DNA of 64,000 nt, taken from the NCBI GenBank assembly GCA_038501625.1, contig JAZAYU010000184.1, forward strand, positions 806,001 through 870,000, read 5' to 3'. The position numbers were made by a program, and so were the translations under genes. Below, one piece after another: positions 1 to 12,600 of this stretch. The notes beneath the pieces were generated by a model, which made no database searches, was not told the origin of the DNA, and worked only from the letters and a program-made list of their open reading frames with translations. Source of the DNA: Corbicula japonica. Its lineage: Eukaryota; Mollusca; Bivalvia; Venerida; Cyrenidae. Positions within the stretch are counted from its first letter, which is position 1. Every line of letters begins with the position of its first letter.

Positions 1-552
1 AAATCGATTTTTCGGTATGTTTGCTTTTATTGGTCCGCTTCCGCATTTATTGTGCTAATCCATACCACTCGGAGTGTAAATAACACCTACAAAAACTTCC
101 AAAACCACCAGATGACAATTAATAAAGGACTTATTAATTGCAAGTGGTTAAACCAAATTGACAGTTACGAGATTTTTATTGAATCAGTCCGCGTAGGTAA
201 TTATATACTAACTTCATGGCGCCAACAGAGCAGAGTAATTTTCTTTTCCAATATGAAACTTAAGATCATTGTGTACCCGCCCTTTGCTCAGCAATGCTAT
301 TAACTTCAATTGTTTTATATGTTTCTGTGCTTTTGCATGCAACAGTGTTGAGACGATGGATGAATTAAGCAACGTAGCTTGATGTCTCCAACACTTTTTG
401 AATATTGTGATAGTTTAGTTTGTTGTTATTTCTGTTGTTGTTTATCTTCGTTTTCGTGGTCTTTGAGTTCTTGTATTCGTTCATACGCCCGCTGGGTATG
501 TGTAATACAATCAACCACTACCCCATAATATTATTTTGTTTTGCTTTTTCAG
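1..552. other. Intron of chitin synthase, with repeat fragment
   Basis: No exon found. About 264-352 matches 22903-22993 at the 3' end of the decayed RT element (shared acccgccctttg, aatgctatta, catgcaaca), so it is a truncated copy of that repeat. The apparent 83-codon frame at 52-303 runs into it and is not a gene. Confidence 0.5.
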
Positions 553-611
553 GATGGACGTTAATCAGATTGTTAGAAGAGTTGTAGGAAAAACTGAAAC
601 TAATTTTGAAG
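553..611 (+). CDS. Chitin synthase exon a (first in window)
   Basis: Acceptor ...ctttttcag and donor gtacgt. It reads MDVNQIVRRVVGKTETNFE, the stretch just before the family's AHIFFDDAF motif. It begins with the third base of a codon, so an upstream exon must exist outside the window; the ATG is internal. Confidence 0.85.
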
Positions 612-3600
612 GTACGTAACTTACGTTGTCATCACATATGCTTAGAACGTATTAATTATCAAGAAACTACTTTCCAGCGTAAAATGTTGTTTCTGTGATT
701 TTCATTACAATACTTATTTTAAAAAGCTTGGTAAACAAATAACCTATCATTTCACTTTGTTTTGTTGATTTGCTTCGGTTTGTTTCAAGAATGATTAAAA
801 ACATACATTTTAAAGGTCTATAATTTGTTAATTCTTCAGGATTCCTTACTGGAAATTTTTTTATTCGTTTGCATTATTTTGGGGCACCACATGACACGTT
901 TGTTGTCTTGGTAAAAAAATACCGAATAAAAAAAAAACAAAAACAAATGCATATAAACAAAAACTTTAAATAACCTGCAGACAAAGACATAATTAATACG
1001 GTAGTCGATTTAAGCTTGCTGTCAATATCCTGATATTTTAAACATGTGTTGAGATAACTGTTGAACACTGTTCCTATCTAGGCTCGTCCTAATCATGTTC
1101 TTAAAACATTGGCACAGTGGTGATTTTGACAGAAGAGTATTGGAATTTAGAATTTCCAATATGATTACAGAACAATATTATTATATCCAATGTTTATATA
1201 TTTAAAATCATATTTTTAAACTTATCTTTTAATATTGCAGCCCATATATTTTTTGATGATGCCTTCCAAACAGATAGTCCGGGGGAATACGTAACTACAT
1301 TTATAAAAGAAATTGAACATACGGCAAGGTTTGTTGCATTTTTTTTATCGGATGTATATAAAAGTTATGCACCTAGCAATATGAAATAGAACCTTGACTA
1401 TTCAAACGTGAAAAAATATAATCAAACTAATATACACTTAAACAAAGCCACATTGTTACTTGAAAACAACTCAAAACATCGTTACATGTATAGTAGACTG
1501 CGTGTTTCAAACTTTGTGTTGATAAAAAAGTATAAACTCTACATTTCTAACACTTTATAGCCAAATATTGCATAAGATTATTTTTACCAACATGAAAATG
1601 AAAACAGTTGTGTTTAAAGTGTTTTTTTTCTGTTAGATAAAAATTACTTCCATGTAAAGCTTAAACATTTTTACAAGCGCTAGAACGCGTTATTATTTGC
1701 CTTGTTGCCGGTGTAACGTTGTAAAGTGACCCCCATAGAATAATGACCCCCCCGGTCATTATTTTATATAAAATATTGACTCCGCGGTCATAATATTATG
1801 ACTGGGGGGTCATAATATTATGACTCCTCACACGTAGAAAAATGACCCCTCACGTAGAAATGTGACCCCCTATAGAATAAGGACCCCCGACCCAAACCTC
1901 TATGGTACACTTAGTTATGTCCATCGATAGGCATCGGAGGAGTAATGGCACCCGTCCGTGCATGCGTCCGTACGTGCAGGTTTTTTGACCGCAATTAGAC
2001 GGAATTGATCCAAGCTTCAGGGATTACCACTACCGATGCCTATTTGTGTGGAAAGAAAAAATGGTTAAGGTCTCCGACCGAGAATCACTTCCCCCTCACC
2101 GTAGTGAGTTCGATGCCTACCAGAGTCGTGTATGGGTGACAGGCATACATACTGTGCGGCGCTCAGTTTATCGTTTAAAACACAGGCACTGGACTGCATA
2201 GGAACGTTCCATCAACAAGATACGCAATTACTTTTTGCAATTTACGGCCTGTTTGAATATTAATCATCAAAAAATATTTATAATCACAGAACTAGATAGT
2301 TTTCAGGCGGCGAGGGTGGCTGGATTTCAATCTAGTATCTCTAGGCTTCTTACCAGAACTCGTCTAATCCTGATCTGATGTAACATACTTCGATAGCGTC
2401 CTCGCCTGGGAATCGAATCTGGGCAACTGGATTAGGAATCAGCTACATAAACCACTCTGCGACTGAAACAAAATATCTATTTATTATACAAGCAGAATCA
2501 CTTTAAGTGCATGTTTATTAGTGGTTTGAATCATTTTCGTAGTCATCAAAGTTGTATAGTGATTAAACGCCCCACACAGTGTAACTAGTGGAACTAGCAA
2601 TGATGAAATAACTTAAAAATATTATTCTGTTTCCCTTTTCACGACCATTCGAAAATTGGTTTTAGAAGTCATTTAGCACAAAAAGGATAAACAATGCATG
2701 CAAAAGATCTGAGTTACAGGTTTATTTGCAGGAATCTCAGATTATTATAAATTTTCTTTCTTCCCTAGGACTGTATACCATTGGAACAACCTAACACCTA
2801 CTGTTGCCCTCCTCCCTACCCCAAAGCAGTTCAATGCAGCTATATCTAGCATTGAACATGTCTCGTCCTAGTTGTACAGCCCCTTGATTTGTAACACTTT
2901 TAAACATTGTTTTAACTTCTTTTTAAACTACTCAAAGACTTTTAACCTTCTTGCGATTTTGACGCGCAACCATGTTTACGTCCCGTGAGGGGTTTGACAT
3001 TACCGTAAGACAGACAGACAGACAGACGGACCGACAGACAGACGGACGGACGGACGGACGGACGTTCCAGCGAATGTATACAAAGGCTATCTAACGTCAG
3101 ATGAAGTAGAAAAAAGTTGTCTATGAAGTTGAAGCATATACAGCTACGTTAAAGCGACTTATGTATATTGTAATACAATGATGATAATTCAAATGAAATT
3201 CAAATGAAAGAAATTTTAAATTTCATTTCAATAGATGTAGACGCAGCAGCAGCAGCAGCAGCATGCAGCGGCTCCAGTAGAAACAACAACAACAACAAAT
3301 ATAAAAGCCATAGAAAAACGACAGTGACTTGAATCGATATAGAGTTTGTTAGTTATAGGCTAGGTGGGGGTCAATATTTTACAGATAAAATCGGGGGGGG
3401 GGGGGTCATTATTTTATAAGGGGAGTCAGTATTTTATAGAAAGGGGTAATTATTTTATAATTATATTACTACGTTACACCGGTCTATGTAGAGGAGGGCC
3501 TTTATTTTGGTTTTATTTACAATTTTTCTGTGAGAGTTGTGATTCCGTTTTTAAATTACTATTAATGAATGTACAGTTTTACCTGCTGCCATCATACCAA

Positions 3601-6600
3601 AGCCTCAGACTTCAACCAATACGACGCATGAATAGTTTTTTTTGCCATTATTTATTTAAAGTGAAACAACTAGACATACGAGTATGCGCTTGATATTCGG
3701 TTTCCTTTATAATATATAAGAAACAAGTTTAATACTACTTCATAATTTCTAATTTAATTTTATTACTTAAGCTCTTAAAAGAGTGTATTTTTATACATAT
3801 AAATAATCAAAACGAAGAATGTTAATCAATGTTCTGTTATATTAAGATATAAGAGATTGCAAGTTGGTCGAAATGGGCACTTGATTGTTTATGCACGATT
3901 AAATCTACATCAGAAATGATCTTCACAAAACTGTTATAACAAAACCAATACTTTAATTGTTTTATAATAATACTTTTATCACCTTGCAGACGATTCTACC
4001 GAAATGACACACTTTCGTTAAAATGCACTACAATAACAACTCCATATGGTAGGCGGCTGGAGTACGAACTCGAAGGCAAAAACAATCTAGTCGTACATTT
4101 GAAAGACAAAACTAAAATAAGAAATAAGAAAAGATGGAGTCAGGTTCGGAAAGTTTTATACAATTGACATAATATAATGTTTAATAAGAAAAAAGTTGTT
4201 TTTTAATAAAGAAAAATGTTTCATTTTAATTAACTTTAATCCGAATTTATTTTACGAATATTAATCATTTAAGTTCAATTCAAATTTTTTTTTAAAACAG
4301 ATTTTGAAAAAAAATCCAAAAATGTTAATACTGGGAATCAAACCCGAATCGTACAGCAACAGCGCCTTTCCATGATAGCCCCTGTGCGCAGCTATCCCTT
4401 ATAAACGCAATTATCATAACAATACATCGGTATCCGATTATGTACTGATATCAGTACCGACTATATGTACGAGGAGACTTTCTACGGACGCCACACTGAA
4501 CAAATATTGTTACTGTGAATATCATTATTATGATATTACCCATACTGGGATTCGAACACGTACTGTACGGCGACATGGCCTGGCCATGTTATCCAACTAC
4601 GCTATCGACACAATATCTGAAAAAAATGTAATAGACTAAGTATAAATTTTACTATCTATGTCAAGTTTCGGGTTAAGTGCTCCAGGTAAAGAGAACATTA
4701 CATGTTTTTTGTTAATCTTAATTGATTGCAAATATAACTTTACAGACTTTAGGTCCAAATAATTTTCATAATTAATCTACCTTTTCTTGAAGTATGTAAA
4801 ATAAATAATAAATAATCATTTATAACATTGATTTAAACTAAGTTTTAATGAACTTCATTTTTCCGTTAGAGAGATTTTAAATCAATGACAACTCTAATGT
4901 CAATTTTTATGTCCAATTGTCCAATTGTATTCAATATAGCTATATATGTATATGTACATTGACATTATATATTAGTAGATAATGGTGTTACTGGCGTACA
5001 TTTATTTCGTTTTTCTTTCTAGGTTATGTATATGTATTATCTTTTGAGCTATCGTGTTCTTAAATACTATCGCCCTAAAAAGTCGAAGAAAACAAAGAAA
5101 AAAACAAAGACAAAATACGAGTTGGAGGAAGCAAAGAACACATTTATTTTTGAGAAAACAAAGAACACATTCATTCTTGCACTGGATGGGGATGTTGATT
5201 TTCAGCCTAATGCTGTTTATCAACTTCTGGATAGAATGAAAAACGAAGACGTAGGGGCTGCATGTGGGCGAATTCATCCAAAAGGAGATGGTATGTTTTC
5301 AATTGGTTTGAATGGAATGAACAATTATATATTTTAGTCTATAGTTTTTTGCACATTTTTGCTCTATATTTTGAAATCCATTGACAATTAATGTGATCAG
5401 AAGCAAAGTTTGATAGATGTATGTAACTACATCATAGCAAACGTGACATAGACAGTAAAACCAGTAAGAATAAATTGATTTATTGGACGGAACGTTATAT
5501 CCTAATAAATTGTCAAAAAGATGAACACCAAAAAGTTTTCAGTTTGGATCTATGGTCAATTAAACACTGTTCGATGATCACTACACTTAAAACAGAAGTG
5601 TGTATCATTAATTTTATGTGACAAATGCTCAATATTTAATATTCATTAAGACTAAATATACCTACGCAGGTCCAATGGTTTGGTACCAGAAATTTGAATA
5701 TGCCATAAGTCACTGGCTGACAAAATCGACAGAGCACGTAACAGGCTGTGTCCTGTGTAGCCCTGGATGTTTTAGTCTGTTTCGGGGCTCAGCACTTGTG
5801 CATGACAATGTAATGAAGAAATACACTACCATACCTACTGACGCTAGAAATCACATACAATATGATCAAGGTATTTGTTGAAGTATATTTTAAATATGTG
5901 CCGAAGGTTATAAAACTGAGCATAGAAACCAGTCTCAAATCTCAAACATCTGATTGGCTGAAATGGTGACCAGTCACCATTTCAGCCAATCAGATGCTTG
6001 AGATTTGAGACTGGTTTCAAATCTCAGCTTTATAACCTTCAGCCATGGATCTGCATTATGTTATGTTTATAATGACGTTTGATAAGGCCGATATCAATTT
6101 GGTAAAACAGTCATATAATAAATATCCCCCTCGCTGTGTCTTTTACGAAATTTATCATTTTATAAGCTAATGCGTATTTGTCTCTCTACAATTGGCTCAA
6201 TGGGGAGGTGTGTTTTCTGGGTAATACTATGCCTTGCCCTGATCTGCATATTTTACGTTTTGACATATATATTGTAAGCGACAGGTGAGCTTGATGTATA
6301 TCTTGATACTGCCAGACATGAATTTTATATTATACTTCGTATAGGTCTTGATGCAAACTTATCATTATTATTATTTGTGATTAATAATCGCTTTAGAATA
6401 AACAGCCGTATTTGGTTTTTGTTGAACAATTGTAATGATGTGAATGTTGCTTACGAATTTTTTAAATGATGCATATACTTTTTTCAGATATGGAAATGAT
6501 TTGGAAAAAAAACACAAAAAAACGGATACATCATTCTCTCTGCGCATATATATTTACTTTCTGTATTTTTTATTTAATCTTACCTTGATTAACTTACCTC

Positions 6601-9600
6601 AATTAACTCAGTTCCCTTTTCAACTATTACAAATGATTTTGTAAATACAAATTCTCAAATAACAAAATTTATTTGCCTTAGTATTTGACTATTTTCTATT
6701 CAAATTTAACTGTGTCAGGAGAAGACCGTTGGCTTTGCACATTGTTACTGAAACAAGGCATGAAAATCGAGTACTGCGCTGCCTCCGATGCTCACACATT
6801 TGCTCCTCAAGGTATAAACAAATAATATTGTATTGAGTTCAAAGCATTTTAGTCGGGATGTTTAACTTCTATTTTTGACCCGTTGACTTAAATTCGAGTT
6901 TATCATAGATAATTTTAGGTCGAAAAATTGAAGTATAAACGTAAAGATTGAATTATTATAACAAAATTAGGGCGTTGACTAGTTAAAAGGAAAATAGTCA
7001 GCCTGTCAACAGGAAGTTACAACTTTTGTAATTGCCTCCTGTTATAACTGATTGATAAAAAAGAACGGCTTCGTAAATCATGAATATAAAGGTTTACCTA
7101 TGGCGTAATTTGGAACTATCACTATGATCAAGATCAGGAAAACACTGTTGCCAACCTTAAGCCTATTTCCAGTTCTGCAAATTTCCCTGCCGTCTGCTAA
7201 AACATTTTCGAACTTTGAACAACTAAATGGTGGAGTGTATCTAAAAATAAATCATTGAAATCGTCTCCCATTCTATAATTGCAATATAGTCAGGCTGATT
7301 TTATCAAATTTTGGCAGCAGAAAAAGAGCCTGATACATATGTCAGACAGAAAGTCACCCAAATTACAATAATGACCTAATGTTAAATTGCCATAACGAAT
7401 GGATTAAGTTGCATGAATGTAAAAGCTATAATTGTATAAGAGGTAACTTTCTATTCAGGTCAGTTTATAAAATATAATATAATATAATGTAATGTAATTT
7501 ATAGTTATGTAATATAATTTAACGTTATATAATGGAATGTAATGTAATATTAGAAGTAATGAAAAGAGTTTACACAATCGAGAAAAGAAACTTGTAGTAA
7601 GCTGACCATTATATCCAACTTGTTAAACAATCTTTGGTTAAAGAATTTTATCTTATTGGATTGCATTTTGGAGATATATAATAAATATTTATTGTACTGC
7701 ATTTTACAGGATTCACTGAATTTTACAAGCAACGAAGACGTTGGACGCCATCGACGATGCTTAACATCATGGAGATCCTAGCAGACTGGAAAGAAATAAC
7801 CCGCAATAACAATTTTGTTTCAAGCTTTTACATACTGCTCCAACTGCTTTGGTTCGTATCGTCAGTGCTTACGCCAGGTATGAGAAATGTTATGTTTAAC
7901 AAACACCGCAATCTATTCAGCAAAAAATGGTGTGATCTCATTAAATAACCAAATTAAAGATTTGTTCGCAACTAATTGTGATATTTTCTCGAGAAGTCAA
8001 ATTATAAAAAAAGTAAAACATATAAAACATGCATAATTTAAAATAATAAACACAATACATTTTATTTATTTTATTATATTTAAGGTTAATATCGCGAATT
8101 TTGATTTGTGAAATACTCTCTGTTCTTTAAGAAAGCCGTACAGGGTATATTATTCTGGGACCATTTTACAAATTCTGCATTTACTTTAAAAGAAACTCAA
8201 TCAAAATAATTTCCGCACTTATCATTCAACTGTATTTTTTATATTTTAGCCGCTCTGTTGCTTATGATATCTGGAGCTATAAACCTGGCATATCCAGCGT
8301 TGTCATTGCACGCATCGTTTCTCATTAATCTCGGCGTTATTGTTGTGTTCGTTATAGTTTGCTTCTTTACAAGCGAGAAAATACAGGTACATGGATGCCT
8401 CCTTTCATACATTAATTACATGATTTGTGAAGTGTTATTGGTTCAGAACTGCATTTTGCCATTATAGAGATTTTAATAGTAATCTTTAATCGATGGCAGT
8501 GCAATGACGAATGGATGAAACACCTACAATGCCTTTACTGAATTCGTGGTACTATAGCCTTTGCTATTTTGTTTCAGCAATACGGTGCAGGTACAAACTA
8601 ATATACTTGAATGATCTTAAATTAAACAGTGACAATCTTTCAAAACTTTTGGTTTTACGGTTATGGTACCTTTTGCTAGGTATAAGCAACTCGGATCTGA
8701 GATGAATAATTTGAACTTAAAGAATTACCCGTTTTGAATTGAGTAAATTGAATTTATTGAATAATGTACACTCAACCAAAGTTCTAATTAGTCATTAATT
8801 GTATATGTTTACAATGTATGCTAGTTTCGTTTCTTCCCTACGTCAAGAGAGGTTGTGGAAAGAACTGTTTTGTCTTAAAACCAATTATTTAATGTCTTTT
8901 TAATCTTTATTGATTGTTTTCTGAAATGAATCCAATACCATTTACTTACACCGTAGGGTCAAAATAAGAACAGTCTTTCATTGAAAGGGAGGTAATTTTA
9001 AAATCGGATACTTTGAAAGGGGTTTATTTAAACAATGTGCTGTTGATTAATCATGTTTTCTGTTTTTCCTACTAAATAGGGGTCCTATTAAAATAAAACA
9101 AGGAATTTAGAGCAAATTTCTGTCTGCTTGACCTTTTTATGCAAGCAATGCATTTTTAGCAAAATTAAGGATAACTCTCGCCAAACTGTTCCAATGTCAA
9201 TTATTACAAGATTAAAGCTTAAGTTGGAGACTGTTGTTGGCATACGATTATAAATAAAGAGTGAATTCAATGTCTTTCTAATATAAAATTACGGACAAAA
9301 AGTGGCGGTTTAGAACTTTTGAGTAGTGTATTTTAAACAGAATACAAACTTTATTTAATTGAACAATGTACTTTGTATGAAAAATAAAATCCACTATACG
9401 ATAATGAGCATGTTGAACGGCTGTAGGGGTACAAATTACTTGTATGAAGAATGTATAAATTTATAATATGTCTCATTTTTTTAGCTCAACGTTGCAGTTG
9501 CTTTTTCAATTCTCTACGCTCTTGTGATGATGTTAGTGATTGTTGGCCTTATAAGGCAATCGCAAGAACAAGGATTGTGTTCTTTGACCCCAGTCTTCAC

Positions 9601-12600
9601 ATTGTTTGTCGCTGGCATTTTCGTTATAGCCGCAATTTGCCATCCATCGGTGAATATTCTTTTAATTGGCGCTAGAAAACAACCCGGCTATGTTTTAACA
9701 TATTTATAGATTTAGGCATATCAGAGATGTTTTGTGTCTTAAGAACACATAGATAAGGAACATATTTTTCCATAACTTTCTTAATGTCAGTTAATATAAA
9801 TTTCGGATTAGAAATTCAAAAACTCACTCTCACCGTTTTAAATCTAAGTCCTGTAAACGTATTCAGATGAATTTAATATTATAATTTTTATTTGATTATA
9901 ATAATTATAATATAATTATTATTATATTATTATTTATATTATAATAATATTTAATTATTATTAATTATTAATAATTTAGTAAAATTCTTTTCAGGAAATA
10001 GGTTGTTTGTTTTATGGCCCATTGTTTTTCGTCGCAATACCATCCATGTCGATGCTGATGATGTTCTACTCGATAATAAACATGGACGTCGTGTCATGGG
10101 GAACAAGAGAAAGTATAGTGAAAAAAGGTTAAATTGACTTGATATCATCAACACACGTGCTTGTGGGCCCGTGCGTTTGATTTTTTCTACGATTTAGAAA
10201 GTTCATATTAAAATAAATAATTTATAATTTGTTGTTTTTTTCGATTTTATTGGCGTGTGATAAATCCACTAGCACTTGAAGAAGAAAACAGGTTTTTCAG
10301 GAAGCTTCAAAATTGCAAATACGAACAATGCAATAACAAGTTATTTGTAATAAGTTTTTAAAACGACTAAATACCAACGGTAACATTCTTGTACAAGCAT
10401 ATACTAATGACTAAAGCCTGACAAAATGGGAGGTTCGTGCGTTAAAACTACAATTGCTTCAGTTCCCGTAGAAGACAGGCAACCTCGCACGAAAACGCAG
10501 ACGCGTTTAAAGAGATGGACAATGTTTGCCAACAAATATTCGAGAAAAAAATTCACTAAATTCGCGGAAGCATGAAATTAATTTGCAGGAATATGTCTGC
10601 ATGATTATGAAATAGTTTTTCATCCAAAATCTTGAAAATAAATATTTGCGACTTTGTGTGACCTTTCCAAAAAACGAAAATTTGAATACGCAAATATTAA
10701 TTGATTTACCGTACTTATGTATTTACTTATGTAATAATATCGGTGGGTTACAGTAGCTTGATGATCGGTGAAACTTTATTTTTAACCCAATTTATTTTTA
10801 ATTAAATAACGTATGGTCCAAAAGCTTTTTAAATTGCAATTTATCGCTAAATATGCCGCACGACCGTAAGATATACAATCAACCAAAGTTCTAAATGGTC
10901 ACCATTTGTATATGTTTACAATGTATGCTAGTTTCGTTTCTTCCCTACGTCACGAGAAGTTATAGAAAGAACTGTTTTGTCTTGAAATCAATTTTCTAAT
11001 GTCTTTTTAATCTGTATTGATTGTTTTCTTAAAAGAATCCAATACCATTTACTTACACCACAGGGTCAAACTTAGAACAATCTTTAATTGAAAGCCAGGT
11101 AATTTTAAAATCGGATTCTTTGAAGGGGGTTTATTTAAACAAATGTGCTGTTGATAAATAGGATTTTATGTTTTTCCTACTAATTAGGGATCCTATTAAA
11201 ACAAAACAAGAAATGAAGAGCAAATTTCTGTGTGCTTGAGCTTTTTATGCAAGAAATGCATTTTTAGCAAAATTAAGGATAACTCCCGCCAAACTGTTTC
11301 AAAGTCAATTATTACAAGATAAAAGCTTAAGTTGAAGACAATTGTTGGCATATGATCATAAATAAAGAGTGAATTCAATGTCTTTCTAATAAAAAAATAC
11401 GGACAAAAATTGACCAATTAGAACTTTGTTTGCTCCTTTGTGCGATTGTGGCTCATACAGTCTGCATCACTAATACCATTTGTTGACCGATACTTATGTG
11501 ACTATATCGGTGACTATGTTCACCTCACTCACTATATTCAACAAATTAAATCTCCCGCGGCTTCGTAATTTTTTTTATCTGCACCATGTGATTGATTTAG
11601 AGAATTCTATGCTTTCATTATTTGTCATGCGATGCAGATTCAAAATGTAGAAACAACGTTTTGAACAGTGTCAAAAGTTATTATTACATGTATGGGGAAT
11701 GAAAAATTCTATACCACCAATATCAATTGAAGTTTCGAATGTTCTGCAATGCTGCTTTTGGTTTTGTTTAAGTTCGAATCCTAAACTTTTCACCTTTTGT
11801 CTTTAAAAAATCATCAAGTTTCCTTTTTTAAGTCCGCCACAAAATATGGTGTTTCAGATAAAACAATAACATGCCTAATATTAGTTGACAAAAAGCAATC
11901 AGCTGTTTATATGATTTATAATTTATATCTTATAGAACAAGGAGAAAAGAATGTTAAAGCTAAATACGGGCTTCTAGGAAGAATTAGGTAAGTGTTGTTT
12001 GGAGCTAAAGTTTAATGACTTATTCCAGAAGTCAAAGGGCGTAAAAACTGATACTGAACTTCAGACTCAAGCAAAATAAGCAAAAACTAAACGCTATCAA
12101 TTTATCATAACCCTATATTGGAACTATTTGTTAGAAATTTCCTTTCTATTGAAATTTATATGACACCGCATTTTTGCAACATAATATTTTTCTTGTATTG
12201 AACTTTGATTACAAGTAAAGCGTGTTCACTACGTAGGTCCTTTGAGGAATATCGATTGGAAAAAGTGAAATACAAATAGTACTGATAAATATTTCATTAA
12301 CTTGGTGTTGGAAAGATTGCTCATCCAATACAATTATTTGAACGACATTTTGACAGTCATGTATAAAGCAGTTATCCAGACTCACAATTCTGGAGGCTGC
12401 TTCTATGTTGTTTACTTAATTATGAAAATTTCGTTCAGTTCTTTATCTTTGCAAGAAATTGAAACTGACGCGCTTGAAATATAGACGATTATTGTAGTTT
12501 AACGCTAGAAGTACGCGCAATAGACGGAAGACGGACCTACGATAGACAAATATACGGTGTTCGCAATCTGTTATATTGTATGATCACACTTCAACGAAAA

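Larger units (their letters stand above)
1708..3482. mobile_element. MITE-like element with CCGGTGTAACGT termini
   Basis: Terminal inverted repeats ccggtgtaacgt (1708) and acgttacaccgg (ends 3482). Next to each end is an inward block of repeated 'gaccccc ... ataatatt' units (1723-1890 and 3363-3450), complementary to each other. The interior is a patchwork: a SINE-like unit, a LINE 3' end, GACAGACA/GACGGACG and CAG/CAA microsatellites. It has no transposase and lies in the intron 1329-3989. Confidence 0.6.

Noticed and set aside
2398..2470. Possible tRNA-Arg-like gene
   Set aside because: Box A, an anticodon-like loop and box B are present, but the acceptor stem does not pair; more likely a SINE head.
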